Below are positions 9,278-18,334 of a stretch of 64,000 nucleotides of DNA, piece after piece (the first letter of the stretch is position 1; every line of letters begins with the position of its first letter). The notes under the pieces were generated by a model that saw only the letters and a program-made list of their open reading frames with translations, was not told the origin of the DNA and searched no databases. The position numbers and the translations under genes were made by a program. Location: assembly GCA_964539745.1 (NCBI GenBank), contig CAZIJU010000004.1, positions 19,796-83,795 of the forward strand. The letters are read 5' to 3'. Origin of the DNA: DSNY01 sp964539745 (GTDB taxonomy: Bacteria; Pseudomonadota; Gammaproteobacteria; Burkholderiales; Burkholderiaceae_F).

Positions 9278-9973
9278 ATGGAAGGCATCCACTGGGGCGA
9301 CCTGTTCACCGCAATGGACCAGTTCCTGCTGGCCATGGCGAGCAAGCACGGCGTGTGGGTCTACGTCACGTTGTTCGCGATCTTCTTCTCCGAGACCGGG
9401 CTGGTCTTCATGGCCTTCCTGCCGGGAGACTCGCTGCTGTTCGTCGCTGGCGCGGTGGCGGCCGCGGGCTACATGGATGTCAACGTGCTGATCGTGCTGA
9501 TTACCATCGCAGCCATTCTGGGCAACACGCTGAACTACCTGATCGGTTCTTGGCTCGGCCGCAAGGTCTACGATGGCACGATCCGCTGGATCGACCTGGC
9601 GGCGCTCATGAAGACGCACGACTTCTACGAACGGCACGGCGGCAAGACGATCGTCATCGCGCGCTTCGTCCCGGTCGTGCGCTCCTTCGCGCCGCTGGTG
9701 GCCGGCGCCTCGGGCATGGACTTCCGCAGGTTCCAGCTCTTCAACGTCGCCGGCGCGCTGCTGTGGGTCGTTTCGCTGGTCGGCGGCGGCTATCTGTTCG
9801 GCAACGTGCCGATCGTGCGCGACAACCTCGGCATCATCCTGATCGTTGGCATTGCCGCGGTGCTGGGGCCGCTCGCACTGGCGGCGCTGATGCGCATCGT
9901 CGGCGCGTGGCAGCGGCCGGCGCCCGCGGCGGCGCGGCCCGCGTCGTCGGCGCAACCGCGCCAGCGCGACTGA
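9278..9973 (+). CDS. DedA family membrane protein
   Basis: The 231-residue inner-membrane protein has the DedA/SNARE-associated pattern: FFSETGLVFMAFLPGDSLLFVAGA near the N-terminus, GNTLNYLIGSWLG, FYERHGGKTIVIARFVPVVRSFAPLVAG, and a C-terminal hydrophobic helix. DedA proteins are linked to membrane homeostasis and lipid-carrier recycling; the conserved E of FSETG and R of RFVPVVR are present. It is divergent from mutL and convergent with amiC. The start is the ATG before EGIHWGDLF, which matches the usual short N-terminus. Confidence 0.9.
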   Translation: MEGIHWGDLFTAMDQFLLAMASKHGVWVYVTLFAIFFSETGLVFMAFLPGDSLLFVAGAVAAAGYMDVNVLIVLITIAAILGNTLNYLIGSWLGRKVYDGTIRWIDLAALMKTHDFYERHGGKTIVIARFVPVVRSFAPLVAGASGMDFRRFQLFNVAGALLWVVSLVGGGYLFGNVPIVRDNLGIILIVGIAAVLGPLALAALMRIVGAWQRPAPAAARPASSAQPRQRD

Positions 9974-9986
9974 ACCCGCGGCGCGG

Positions 9987-11339
9987 CTAGCCGAGCGGGC
10001 TGCGCGCGCGGGGCGGGTGCTTGGCGAAGTAGCGGCGGATGCCGTCGAAAATCGCCTGCGCCATGCGCTGCTGGTAGGCATCGTCCTTCAGCCGCCGCTC
10101 CTCTTCCGGATTGCTGATGAACGCGGTCTCGACCAGGATCGACGGGATGTCCGGCGCCTTCAGCACCGCGAAACCCGCCTGTTCTACGCGCGGCTTGTGC
10201 AGCGAATTGACGCGCTCCAGCTCGCGCAGCACCGCGTTGCCGAAGCGCAGGCTGTCGTTGATCTGCGCGGTCGTCGAAAGATCGAGCAGAACGCGCGCGA
10301 GCTGATGGTCGTGCTGGCCGAGGTTGACGCCGCCGATCAGGTCGGCGTCGTTCTCGCGCCGCGCCATCCACGCGGCGGCGGTGCTGGTGGCGCCGCGCTC
10401 GGACAGCGCGAACACCGACGAGCCGCGCGCGTCGGGACGGATCCACGCGTCGGCGTGGATCGAGACGAACAGATCGGCCTGCACGCGCCGCGCCTTGGCC
10501 ACGCGCTGCGCGAGCGGCACGAAGTAGTCGCCGTCGCGCGTCAGCGCCACGCGCATGTTCGGATCGGCTTCGACGAGTTTCGCGAGCCGGCGCGCGATCG
10601 ACAACGTGACGTTCTTTTCGTAGGTGCCGCGCCGGCCGACCGCACCGGGGTCCTCGCCGCCGTGGCCCGGGTCGATCGCGATCGTCACGTAACGCGTGAC
10701 GCGCTCGTCCTCGCGCGGTTTGGCGCGCTGCGCGGGTTTGGCTTCGGCAGCGCCGAGCGACCTCTCGATCTCGCGCTCGAGCGCCGCCTCGTCCTGCATT
10801 ACCGGCGCCGTTTCCGATGAAGCGCCGGCCACGCGGCGCGCTTCCGTCTCGCGCAACAGCGCGAGCAGCGGATCGGGTGGATTGACCGGCACCAGGTCCA
10901 TTACCAGCCGGTGCTGGTAAGGACCGATAGGCTCGAGCGAAAACACCTGCGGGTTGACGTCTTCCTTCAGCTCGACGACCAGCCGCACCACGCGCGGCCG
11001 GTTCTGCCCGATGCGAACGAGCGCGATGTACGGATCGTCCGGTTCGACCTTGCCGACCAATTCCTTCAACTGCGGCGTCAGATCGATGCCTTCGATGTCG
11101 ACGACGAGCCGCAGCGGCGGCGCGTCGCGCAGAAGGAAGTGGCTGAATTTCAGCGGCGCGTCGTGCTCGAGCGTGATGCGCGTGTAATCGGCCGCGGGCC
11201 ACACGCGCACGCCGAGCAGCGAGGCGCCGCGCGCGATCTGCAGCGGAGTCAACGAAAGAACGAGCGTGCCGGCGGCACCGGCGCGGATCATCCGGCGGCG
11301 CTGTGGGTCCTCCAGGCGGCTGCGATCTCGTTCAGGCAT
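9987..11339 (-). CDS. amiC: N-acetylmuramoyl-L-alanine amidase with AMIN domain
   Basis: The 450-residue zinc amidase cleaves the peptide stem from septal peptidoglycan. The N-terminus has a Tat-type signal (RRRMIRAGAAGTLVLSLT), so export is probably by the Tat route as for E. coli AmiC. An AMIN domain follows (VRVWPAADYTRITLEHDAPL), which targets the septum. The Amidase_3 domain starts at IAIDPGHGGEDPGAVG and carries SIHADAW and ILVETAFISNPEEE, giving zinc and catalytic residues. Its first 52 bases overlap the end of tsaE, a common tsaE-amiC pairing in proteobacteria. Confidence 0.93.
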   Translation of the reverse strand: MPERDRSRLEDPQRRRMIRAGAAGTLVLSLTPLQIARGASLLGVRVWPAADYTRITLEHDAPLKFSHFLLRDAPPLRLVVDIEGIDLTPQLKELVGKVEPDDPYIALVRIGQNRPRVVRLVVELKEDVNPQVFSLEPIGPYQHRLVMDLVPVNPPDPLLALLRETEARRVAGASSETAPVMQDEAALEREIERSLGAAEAKPAQRAKPREDERVTRYVTIAIDPGHGGEDPGAVGRRGTYEKNVTLSIARRLAKLVEADPNMRVALTRDGDYFVPLAQRVAKARRVQADLFVSIHADAWIRPDARGSSVFALSERGATSTAAAWMARRENDADLIGGVNLGQHDHQLARVLLDLSTTAQINDSLRFGNAVLRELERVNSLHKPRVEQAGFAVLKAPDIPSILVETAFISNPEEERRLKDDAYQQRMAQAIFDGIRRYFAKHPPRARSPLG

Positions 11340-11854
11340 GCGGCTCCCGTTGCGCTGTACGCAGCGGCGTCGACGCTGCGCCCTTCGCCCTCCACCCTCA
11401 ACGTCAACGCGAGATCGGGCGTTGGCAGCGCGCCCCCCGCGCGTTCGGGCCATTCGATCGCGCACACCGCGCCCGGCCCGAACAGTTCACGAAACCCGGC
11501 GGCTGCAAATTCTTCCGGGCCCGTGAATCTATAGAAATCAAAGTGATAGAAGTTTAAGCTCGAAACGACATAAGGTTCAAGCAGCGCGAATGTGGGACTC
11601 TTGACGGCGCCGGTTTCGCCCAGCGCGCGTAACGTGGCGCGCACGAGCGCGGTCTTGCCTGCGCCGAGATCGCCGCTCAAGCCGACGACGAGTCCGCGCG
11701 TTTCGATCACGGCGCGCTGCGCGAGCAGCGCGCGCGCCAGCAGCGCGCCGAGGCGCGCGGTGGCGGCTTCGTCGGCGAGCGCGAAATGCGCGGTGGCGAG
11801 CGGTGCTGCTGGCGGCACGAGACGGAATCGATGAACGGGGAGCGCGCGAAGCAT
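11288..11854 (-). CDS. tsaE: tRNA threonylcarbamoyladenosine biosynthesis ATPase TsaE
   Basis: The protein has Walker A GDLGAGKT (residues 61-68 of the long form), VKSPTFALLEPY and FYHFDFYRF, all standard for TsaE, the ATPase of the t6A37 tRNA-modification complex. The ATG at 11854 gives 188 residues and overlaps the divergent queG start by 24 bp. A GTG at 11818 (before PPAAPLATAHF) gives about 176 residues, removes the overlap and is closer to usual length, so the start is uncertain. The 3' end overlaps amiC. Confidence 0.9.
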   Translation of the reverse strand: MLRALPVHRFRLVPPAAPLATAHFALADEAATARLGALLARALLAQRAVIETRGLVVGLSGDLGAGKTALVRATLRALGETGAVKSPTFALLEPYVVSSLNFYHFDFYRFTGPEEFAAAGFRELFGPGAVCAIEWPERAGGALPTPDLALTLRVEGEGRSVDAAAYSATGAACLNEIAAAWRTHSAAG

Positions 11855-12949
11855 ACCGACGCCGATCGCGCGGTCGATTTCGCGCGGCTTGCCAGCGAGA
11901 TCAAGGCGTGGGGGCGCGAGCTCGGTTTCTCCGCAGTCGGCATCGCCGATGTCGACGTGAACGAGGCGAGCGCGCGGCTGCAGCGCTGGATCGCGCAGGG
12001 ACGCCACGGCGAGATGCAGTACATGGCGCGGCACGCGCGCCTGCGCGCCGATCCGTCGACGCTGCTGCCCGACGGCGCGCGCGCGGCGAGCGTCATCGCC
12101 GCGCGCATCGACTACCGGCCGCGCGGCGACGGTGGCGACTGGGTCGAGCGCGAATGGCGCCGGCTCGCCGACGGTGAGGCTGCGGTCGTTTCTATGTACG
12201 CGCGCGGGCGCGACTACCACAAGGTGCTGCGCGACCGCCTGCAGAAGCTCGCCGGCCGGATCGCCGCAGCGATCGGTCCGTTCGCTTACCGCGTCTGCAC
12301 CGATTCCGCGCCCGTATTCGAAGTCGAGTTCGCGCGGCGCGCAGGGATCGGCTGGCGCGGCAAGCACACGCTGCTCATCGCGCGCGACGCGGGATCGATG
12401 TTTTTCCTCGGCGAGATCATCACCGCGTTGCCGCTGCCGGCCGATGCGCCGCTGGCGGAGCACTGCGGCACGTGTACGCGCTGCCTGCAGATCTGTCCGA
12501 CGCGCGCGATCGTCGCCCCCTACGAGGTCGATGCGCGGCGCTGCATCTCGTATCTGACGATCGAGCACAAGTCGGCGATCCCGGAAGAGCTGCGACCGCT
12601 CGTCGGCAATCGCGTCTACGGCTGCGACGACTGTCAGCTCGCCTGCCCGTGGAACAGGTTCGCACGCGTGGCCGAACTGCCGGATTTCGACGTGCGTCAC
12701 GGACTCGACGCGGCCGCGCTCGTCGAGCTGTTCGGTTGGAGCGAAGCCGAGTTCAACGAGCGCCACGCGGGTTCGGCGATCCGGCGTATCGGTTACGAAC
12801 GCTGGTTGCGCAATCTCGCGGTCGCGCTGGGCAACGCGCCGACCACGCCGCAGGTCGTCGCCGCGCTGCGTTCGCGCACCGACCATCCGTCCGCGCTGGT
12901 GCGCGAGCACGTGGCATGGGCGCTTGAGCGGCACGTCGCCGCGCGCTGA
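11831..12949 (+). CDS. queG: Epoxyqueuosine reductase QueG
   Basis: The 372-residue cobalamin- and iron-sulfur-dependent enzyme performs the last step of queuosine synthesis in tRNA. Two [4Fe-4S] motifs are visible: CGTCTRCLQICPTRA and CDDCQLACPWNRF. Family stretches such as AWGRELGFSAVGIAD and MQYMARHARLRADP precede them, and a C-terminal HEAT-like tail ends the protein. It is divergent from tsaE. QueG needs B12, so the B12 import locus near 36-42 kb may serve this enzyme. Confidence 0.95.
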   Translation: MNGERAKHTDADRAVDFARLASEIKAWGRELGFSAVGIADVDVNEASARLQRWIAQGRHGEMQYMARHARLRADPSTLLPDGARAASVIAARIDYRPRGDGGDWVEREWRRLADGEAAVVSMYARGRDYHKVLRDRLQKLAGRIAAAIGPFAYRVCTDSAPVFEVEFARRAGIGWRGKHTLLIARDAGSMFFLGEIITALPLPADAPLAEHCGTCTRCLQICPTRAIVAPYEVDARRCISYLTIEHKSAIPEELRPLVGNRVYGCDDCQLACPWNRFARVAELPDFDVRHGLDAAALVELFGWSEAEFNERHAGSAIRRIGYERWLRNLAVALGNAPTTPQVVAALRSRTDHPSALVREHVAWALERHVAAR

Positions 12950-13117
12950 ACTGCGAGGACTTCGCCACCGATGCAACCAGGCACGGAGCAACCCGACGAA
13001 GCAACGTCACGAGGCTCGGCGGCCTCTCGCTTGCGGGGCGCCGGCATACGGCGCGGCGCTTCGTCATTCGTCGGTGCTATCGGTGCCTCGACAGTCCAGC
13101 GGCGCTTTCCCGGCGGA

Positions 13118-14014
13118 TCAGCGCGCCGCGAGCAGGATCCATGCGGGCAGCGTCACCATCGAAACCAGCGTCTGCGCGGTGACCGTCACTGCGACGGGCG
13201 CCGCATTGCCGCCGAGCCGCGCGGCGAGCACGTAGCTCATCGACGCAGCAGGAAGCGCTGCGAACAGCACGACCAGTTGCGACTGCGGAGCGCCGAGTCC
13301 AGCCGCGCGCGCGAAGGTCAGTGCGAGCAGCGGAAAGACCGCGAGCTTGACCACGGAAAAGTAGGCGATCAACCCCCGGTTCGCGCGGATTCCGGCGAGC
13401 GTCAGCCCCGCGCCGATGCACATCAGTCCGAGCGCGATGCCTGCGCTGCCGAGCCTGCCGAGAAAACTCGCCACGGTCACGGGCAATTTCCAGCCGGCGA
13501 GGTTGCTCGCAAGGCCCACGACCGTCGAGACGATCAGCGGGTTGGTGGCGAGCTCGCGCGCGAGATGCATCTTGCGATGGCGCGCCAGTGCGTAGACCGC
13601 GAACACGTTGGCCAGCGGAACGCACACCGCGAGAATCAGCGCGAGCAGCGCCACGCCCGTTGGGCCGAGCAGCGACTGCGCGAGCGCCAGCCCGATGTAT
13701 GAGTTGTAGCGAAAGGCCGTCTGTACGCAGCTCGCGTAGACATCGGCCGGCGGTCGTGCCAGGCGCGCAGCGAAGGCGAGCGCAACCGCGGCGAGAAACG
13801 CCGCAACGGCCACGCCGAGCGCGGCACCTTCGCCGCCGAGCGTGAACCGCGCCGCGTTGATCGAATAAAACAGCAAGCCGGGGAACAGCACGTAGTAGAC
13901 GAGCTTTTCCGCCCCGTTCCAGAAGCCGCGGTCGTAGCCGAAGCGCCGCGCCAGCAGCAGGCCGAGCAGGATCAGCGCGAAGTCGGGCAGGATCAGCAGG
14001 ATGGTCGAGGTCAT
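13118..14014 (-). CDS. AEC family transporter
   Basis: The 298-residue protein has about ten hydrophobic segments, opening with ILLILPDFALILLGLLLARR. It contains FRYNSYIGLAL, VYALARHRKMHLARELATNPLIVSTVVGL and a C-terminal PAASMSYVLAARLGGN, matching the auxin efflux carrier (AEC) family of inner-membrane secondary transporters. Bacterial members move malonate, malate or other organic acids; no substrate can be named here. It is monocistronic, with its 5' end next to the tRNA-Thr promoter. Confidence 0.88.
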   Translation of the reverse strand: MTSTILLILPDFALILLGLLLARRFGYDRGFWNGAEKLVYYVLFPGLLFYSINAARFTLGGEGAALGVAVAAFLAAVALAFAARLARPPADVYASCVQTAFRYNSYIGLALAQSLLGPTGVALLALILAVCVPLANVFAVYALARHRKMHLARELATNPLIVSTVVGLASNLAGWKLPVTVASFLGRLGSAGIALGLMCIGAGLTLAGIRANRGLIAYFSVVKLAVFPLLALTFARAAGLGAPQSQLVVLFAALPAASMSYVLAARLGGNAAPVAVTVTAQTLVSMVTLPAWILLAAR

Positions 14015-14038
14015 CGGTTTGCAGGCGCGCGCGCCGGT

Positions 14039-14067
14039 TTGGCCGGCCGCTTGCCGCAGCCTATAAT
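14039..14067 (+). promoter_or_regulatory. Sigma-70 promoter of tRNA-Thr
   Basis: TTGGCC (14039-14044) and TATAAT (14062-14067) are separated by 17 bp. The predicted transcription start falls around 14074, eight bases before the tRNA. The -10 box is a perfect consensus, rare in this GC-rich window, which fits a stable-RNA gene. Confidence 0.75.
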
Positions 14068-14081
14068 CGCCGCATCGCGGC

Positions 14082-14157
<76 letters not shown>

Positions 14158-14676
14158 TCGCATCGTTGACCTGCAGGCCCGCCGCGCGCGGGCTTCGTCT
14201 TTCATGCGCTTGCAAGAGGCGGGCCGCAGTCTAAACGGCGGCCTTGCCTAGTTCGAACGCGGGCGCTGCGCAGACGTTCGGTCGCCGCAACAAACGTGTC
14301 GGGTCGGTCGATCGCGAGCTTCGGTCGGCCGCCGCCACTGCATAATTCCGCCGCCATGGGCAAGATCGTGCCGGCGGGCGCTTCGCGGCGGTGCCGCTCG
14401 GCGCGCGGCTCCGATCGCGCACGTCGGACATGCCGGCAAGTCGTCGATGGCGTGGCCTGGATCCGGCCCCGGATCGTTCGGTGCGATCCCGGCTGCGAAG
14501 GTCGCGCCCGTCTCGCGCACATTGCGCGGGCGATCGGCGGACATCGGCGTGACTGTGTTGCAATGACGCCCGACATTGCGCGGGGCGCGCCCGAAAGAGC
14601 GGTCGAAGCCACGAGCGGCGCACCATGCGATCGGCCGCCGCGCTTCGTGCCGTAAAACTGGACCGTGGAGTCGCCG
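14158..14676. other. Intergenic region with no supported gene
   Basis: About 500 bases between tRNA-Thr and the lipoprotein gene. Open frames exist on both strands, but their translations are Arg/Pro/Ala-rich, without recognisable domains or good ribosome sites. I see no terminator with a T-tract after the tRNA. I call nothing here. Confidence 0.5.
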
Positions 14677-15111
14677 ATGCTCGCGAAACATGTTCTTGCG
14701 TTCGTCGCCTTGCTGCTGCTCGCCGCCTGCCAGACCGGCCCGGTCACGAAATCGGAGATGGACATGTTCGACTATGGTCCGCGGCCGGTGAAATGGAAGG
14801 AGACGATCCACGCGTATTTGAAGGAAAAGCTGACCGACGCGAACAGGGCGATCGTCGAGTTCCGCACCGAACCGAAGATCCTTTACCAGCGCTCGACGGC
14901 CGTGCGCGGAGTGCAGTACGGTTGGGCGGTGTGCGTCTGGGTCAACGACGTAAACTGGGCGGGCAGGCACGAAGGCTTCTACCCGATGACGTTTTTCATC
15001 CGCGACGAGAAGATCGTCGCGGTCAACAACGGACCCGAGGACTTCGGCGCGATCGGCGCGACCTACGCGCGCCGGCAGTGCGAGCAGCTCGGCGCACCGT
15101 TCACGCGCTGA
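14677..15111 (+). CDS. Small lipoprotein of unknown function
   Basis: The 144-residue protein has a lipoprotein signal peptide (LAKHVLAFVALLLLAAC, lipobox LAAC), so it is probably anchored to a membrane. The mature part (RTEPKILYQRSTAVRGVQYGWAV, NDVNWAGRHEGFYPMTFFIR) is a compact domain I cannot assign to a family. The ATG at 14677 is preferred over an upstream GTG at 14665 because GGAG lies six bases before it. It precedes a convergent epimerase-like gene and stands alone. Confidence 0.75.
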   Translation: MLAKHVLAFVALLLLAACQTGPVTKSEMDMFDYGPRPVKWKETIHAYLKEKLTDANRAIVEFRTEPKILYQRSTAVRGVQYGWAVCVWVNDVNWAGRHEGFYPMTFFIRDEKIVAVNNGPEDFGAIGATYARRQCEQLGAPFTR

Positions 15112-15119
15112 GGACGCCG

Positions 15120-16055
15120 TCAGCGCGCCGCCTCAGCGCCCGCGAGCGCGTCGGCGACGGTCGGATGGCGCAGCCGGACGCGCAGCTCGCGCTTGATGCG
15201 CGCGTTGCGCAGCCGCCGCGACTCGGTCATGAACGAGTACATCGCCGGCGACACGGCGGTCTTCAGTTCTTCGCGCGACAGGCGCGGCGGCCGCGGCAGG
15301 CCGAAGCGGTCGGCGACGAGATCGAAGTATTCGCCCATCTTCAGATTCGAGTCGTCGACCGCGTTGTAGACGCGCTGCGGCGCGCCGCGGTGAAGCGTGG
15401 CGATCGCGATGCGCGCCAGATCGTCAGCGTGGATGTGATTCGTGTGGACGTCGTCCGCCGGCGCGCGCGCCGGCAGGCTCTGGCGCAACCTCTCGAACGG
15501 CAGGCGTTCGCGTCCGTCGTAGATGCCGGGCACGCGCAGGATGGATACGCGCAGCGCACCGCGCGCGCCCGCCGCGCGCAACGCGCGCTCCGCATCGACG
15601 CGGCGAAACGCGCGCTCGTTGGTCGGCGCGAGCCGTGCCGTCTCGTCGAGCCAAGTCCCGCGCGCATCGCCGTAGACGCCGGTCGTGCTGACGTACACGA
15701 GGCGTCCGCCGCGTCCGGCAAGTGCCGCAAGCAGATGGTGCGTGCGTGCGTCGCGCCGTCCGCGATTCGGCGGCGGCGCCAGGTGCAACACGCGTTCGCC
15801 GAAGGCGGCGATTCGCGCGAGCGACGCGCGCGCGTCGAGATCGCCGACGATCGGCAGCGCTCCTGCGGAGCGCAGCTCGCGCACGCGCGCGGGCGTCGAG
15901 GTGAGCGCGATCACGCGGTAGCGGTCGCGCAGCCGTGCGAGAATGCGCAGGCCGATGTCGCCGCAGCCGACGATCAGCAGGCGCGGCCGACCGAAGCTGC
16001 GGCCGTGACGGGCGTGCGCGGCGCGCGGCGCACCCGCGAGCGTTTCCTTCTGCAT
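15120..16055 (-). CDS. NAD-dependent epimerase/dehydratase-like (YeeZ-type) protein
   Basis: The 311-residue Rossmann protein has an N-terminal nucleotide motif, LLIVGCGDIGLRILARL (GxGxxG), and YVSTTGVYGD in the position of the extended-SDR active-site segment. ILRVPGIYDGRERLP and VYNAVDDSNLKMGEYFD match the YeeZ-like branch. The usual YxxxK catalytic pair is not clear, since VYGDARGT lacks it, so oxidoreductase activity is uncertain. It is divergent from the ferredoxin-type reductase gene by only 12 bp, so their promoters overlap each other. Confidence 0.82.
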   Translation of the reverse strand: MQKETLAGAPRAAHARHGRSFGRPRLLIVGCGDIGLRILARLRDRYRVIALTSTPARVRELRSAGALPIVGDLDARASLARIAAFGERVLHLAPPPNRGRRDARTHHLLAALAGRGGRLVYVSTTGVYGDARGTWLDETARLAPTNERAFRRVDAERALRAAGARGALRVSILRVPGIYDGRERLPFERLRQSLPARAPADDVHTNHIHADDLARIAIATLHRGAPQRVYNAVDDSNLKMGEYFDLVADRFGLPRPPRLSREELKTAVSPAMYSFMTESRRLRNARIKRELRVRLRHPTVADALAGAEAAR

Positions 16056-16067
16056 GCACCCGATTGT

Positions 16068-17138
16068 ATGAGCCACCGTCTCATCGTTCGGCCGTCGGGC
16101 CGTGAATTCACCGTCGAAGGCGACGAAACCGTGCTGGCCGCGGCGCTGCGCGCGGGCATCGGCTTGCCGTACGGCTGCAAGAACGGCGCCTGCGGCACGT
16201 GCAAGGGCAAACTCGTCGAGGGCCGCGTCGTGCACGGCCCGCACGCGCGCTCTGCGCTCTCTCCCGACGAGGAAGCGAAGGGCTATGCGCTGTTCTGCTC
16301 GGCGCGTCCGCAGACCGATCTGGTGATCGAAGCGCGCGAATTGACCGGCTTCGGCGATATCCCGATCCGCAAGATGCCGTGCCGGATCGCGCGGATCGAA
16401 CGGCCCACCGCGGACGTGGCGATCGTCACGCTTCAGCTTCCGGCGAACGAGCGTCTGCAATACCGCGCTGGCCAGTTCATCGAATTCATCCTGAAGGACG
16501 GCGCGCGTCGCAGCTATTCGATCGCCACGCCGCCGCACGCCGACGAGCCGATCCAGCTTCACATCCGCCACATGCCGGGCGGCAAGTTCACCGACGCGCT
16601 GTTCGGCATCGCAAAGGAAGGCTTTCCTGCGCTGAAGGAGCGCGACATCCTGCGCATGGAGGGGCCGCTCGGTGCGTTCTTTCTGCGCGAGGACAACGAG
16701 CAGCCGATCATTCTGCTTGCCAGCGGCACGGGCTTCGCGCCGATCAAGGCGATCGCCGAGCACATCTTCTTCAAGCGATTCAACCGCGACGAGCCCGGCA
16801 AGCCGGCGCGGCCGGTCGTGCTCTACTGGGGCTGCCGCACGCGCGCCGATCTGTACATGAACGAGCTGCCCGAGCGCTGGGCGCGGGAGCAACCGAACTT
16901 CACCTACGTGCCGGTGCTTTCGGACGCGAAGCCGGAAGATCGATGGACCGGGCGAACGGGCTTCGTGCATCGCGCGGTGATGGAGGACTTTGCGGACCTC
17001 TCGGCGCACCAGGTGTACGCCTGCGGTGCGCCGGCGATGGTGGAGGCGGCCAAGCGCGATTTCGTCGCGCAGTGCGGGCTGCCCGAGGATCGGTTCTATT
17101 CCGACGCGTTCACTTCGCAGGCGGACCTGGTCGCGTGA
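16068..17138 (+). CDS. 2Fe-2S ferredoxin:NAD(P)H reductase (CDP-6-deoxyglucoseen reductase-like)
   Basis: The 356-residue flavoprotein starts with a plant-type ferredoxin domain (YGCKNGACGTCKGKL, then CSARPQ; four cysteine ligands). An FAD-binding barrel follows (RRSYSIATPP) and then an NAD domain (LLASGTGFAPIKAIAEH and YWGCRTRADLYM). This is the plan of phenol/toluate reductases and of AscD, and such genes are often annotated as CDP-6-deoxy-delta-3,4-glucoseen reductase. No sugar-modification genes are nearby, so a general electron-transfer role is safer. The start is the ATG encoding SHRLIVRPSG. Confidence 0.9.
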   Translation: MSHRLIVRPSGREFTVEGDETVLAAALRAGIGLPYGCKNGACGTCKGKLVEGRVVHGPHARSALSPDEEAKGYALFCSARPQTDLVIEARELTGFGDIPIRKMPCRIARIERPTADVAIVTLQLPANERLQYRAGQFIEFILKDGARRSYSIATPPHADEPIQLHIRHMPGGKFTDALFGIAKEGFPALKERDILRMEGPLGAFFLREDNEQPIILLASGTGFAPIKAIAEHIFFKRFNRDEPGKPARPVVLYWGCRTRADLYMNELPERWAREQPNFTYVPVLSDAKPEDRWTGRTGFVHRAVMEDFADLSAHQVYACGAPAMVEAAKRDFVAQCGLPEDRFYSDAFTSQADLVA

Positions 17139-17274
17139 CCAGGACGCACGCCTCGGGCGAGGTTTTTGCTGCTCGATCGAATCGCCTGCGCGGAACGCGC
17201 GGGCGGCATATCGCGCAAAACCGCGGATTCCGTCCGCGTGGCGGCGTCGGGACGATCCGGCGCCATCGAAAGCG

Positions 17275-17531
17275 ATCGAACTGAGAAAGCGCTTCAGCGT
17301 CGCCAACCGGAACGTGCCGCGCGAGATCATGCGAGCGCACGCGTTTGCCAGGCTCGTCTCGACCGCCGACGGCGAGGCGCACTTCAGGCCTCTTCCGCTG
17401 GTCGCCTGCGAAAAGGGCGCGGCGCTGACGCTGCTCGGTCACACGGCGTGCGCGGATCCGCAGGGCGAGAGGCTGCGCGATGGCACGTCGGTCACCGCGA
17501 TTTTCACGGCACGGATGGCTACGTTTCGCCG
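17275..17531 (+). pseudogene. PaiB-like FMN-binding regulator, degraded relic
   Basis: Translation in one frame gives EIMRAHAFARLVSTADGEAH, a leucine-rich middle, and LLGHTACADPQGERLRDGT, which matches the N-terminal half of PaiB-type proteins. At about 17505 the match moves to the next frame, where HGTDGYVSP continues the family sequence; loss of one C after ATTTTC explains it. After VSP the similarity ends. At the place expected for the start codon the sequence reads ATC (17275-17277), then GAACTGAGAAAG. The gene has lost its start, frame and 3' half. No function is expected. Confidence 0.7.
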
Positions 17532-17611
17532 CGGCCGTCCCGCCGACGGGCGACGGGGTCGGGCGCGGCGAAGGGTTCGTCCACGGTTTGGCGGTAGTCC
17601 GGTAAAGTGCC

Positions 17612-18334
17612 TCAAGCCGACGCTTCCCCGAGGTACGCCTCGCGCACCTTCGGGTCGTGCAGCAACGACTTCGCGTCGCCGGCAAGCGTGATCAGGCCGG
17701 AATCCATCACGTACGCGCGATGCGCCGCTTCGAGCGCGAGCCGTGCGTTCTGCTCGACCAGCAGGATCGGGATCTTCTGCGCCGACACCGTGCGCACGAC
17801 CTCGAAGATCTTCTCCACCATGATCGGCGCCAGCCCCATCGACGGCTCGTCCATCAGCAGCAGCTTGGGGCGGCTCATCAACGCGCGCGCCATCGCGAGC
17901 ATTTGCTGCTCGCCGCCCGAGAGCGTCCCAGCGAGTTGCTTGGCGCGCTCCTTCAGCCGCGGGAAGGTCTCGAACATGCGTTCGACGTCCGCCTTGATGC
18001 CGGCGTCGTCGTTGCGCGAAAACGCGCCCATCAGCAGGTTTTCGGTCACAGTCATCCGCGCGAACACACCGCGGCCCTCCGGCACCATCGCCAGCCCCGC
18101 GCGCAGCAGCTGGTACGGCGCCATGCCGTGCGTCGAGCGGCCCATGTACTCGATCGTGCCGCTCCACGCCTGCGTGCCGGTGATCGCCTTCAGCGTCGTC
18201 GTCTTGCCGGCGCCGTTGGCGCCGATCAGCGTGACGAGTTCGCCTTCGCGGATCTCCAGATCGATCCCCTTGACGGCCTGAATTCCGCCGTAGGCGACCT
18301 TCAGTCCCGCGACGCGAAGGACGACCTCACTCAT
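17612..18334 (-). CDS. livF: Branched-chain amino acid ABC transporter ATPase LivF
   Basis: The 240-residue ATPase has Walker A GANGAGKTT (residues 38-46), signature LSGGEQQM, Walker B LLLMDEPSMGLAP and the histidine-equivalent loop LLVEQNARLALE, the usual LivF set. It is the last gene of livJ-livH-livM-livG-livF and pairs with LivG under the LivHM channel. Its first 17 codons are repeated twice upstream, so livF now begins about 300 bp from the livG stop. The remaining protein is full length. Confidence 0.95.
   Translation of the reverse strand: MSEVVLRVAGLKVAYGGIQAVKGIDLEIREGELVTLIGANGAGKTTTLKAITGTQAWSGTIEYMGRSTHGMAPYQLLRAGLAMVPEGRGVFARMTVTENLLMGAFSRNDDAGIKADVERMFETFPRLKERAKQLAGTLSGGEQQMLAMARALMSRPKLLLMDEPSMGLAPIMVEKIFEVVRTVSAQKIPILLVEQNARLALEAAHRAYVMDSGLITLAGDAKSLLHDPKVREAYLGEASA

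Noticed and set aside
12971..13702. Plus-strand frame of 243 codons
   Set aside because: It runs antisense to the AEC transporter and has a composition typical of a GC-driven frame.
14202..14765. Open frames of 120-240 codons on the minus strand after tRNA-Thr
   Set aside because: No family motif, poor ribosome sites, and part runs antisense to the lipoprotein gene.
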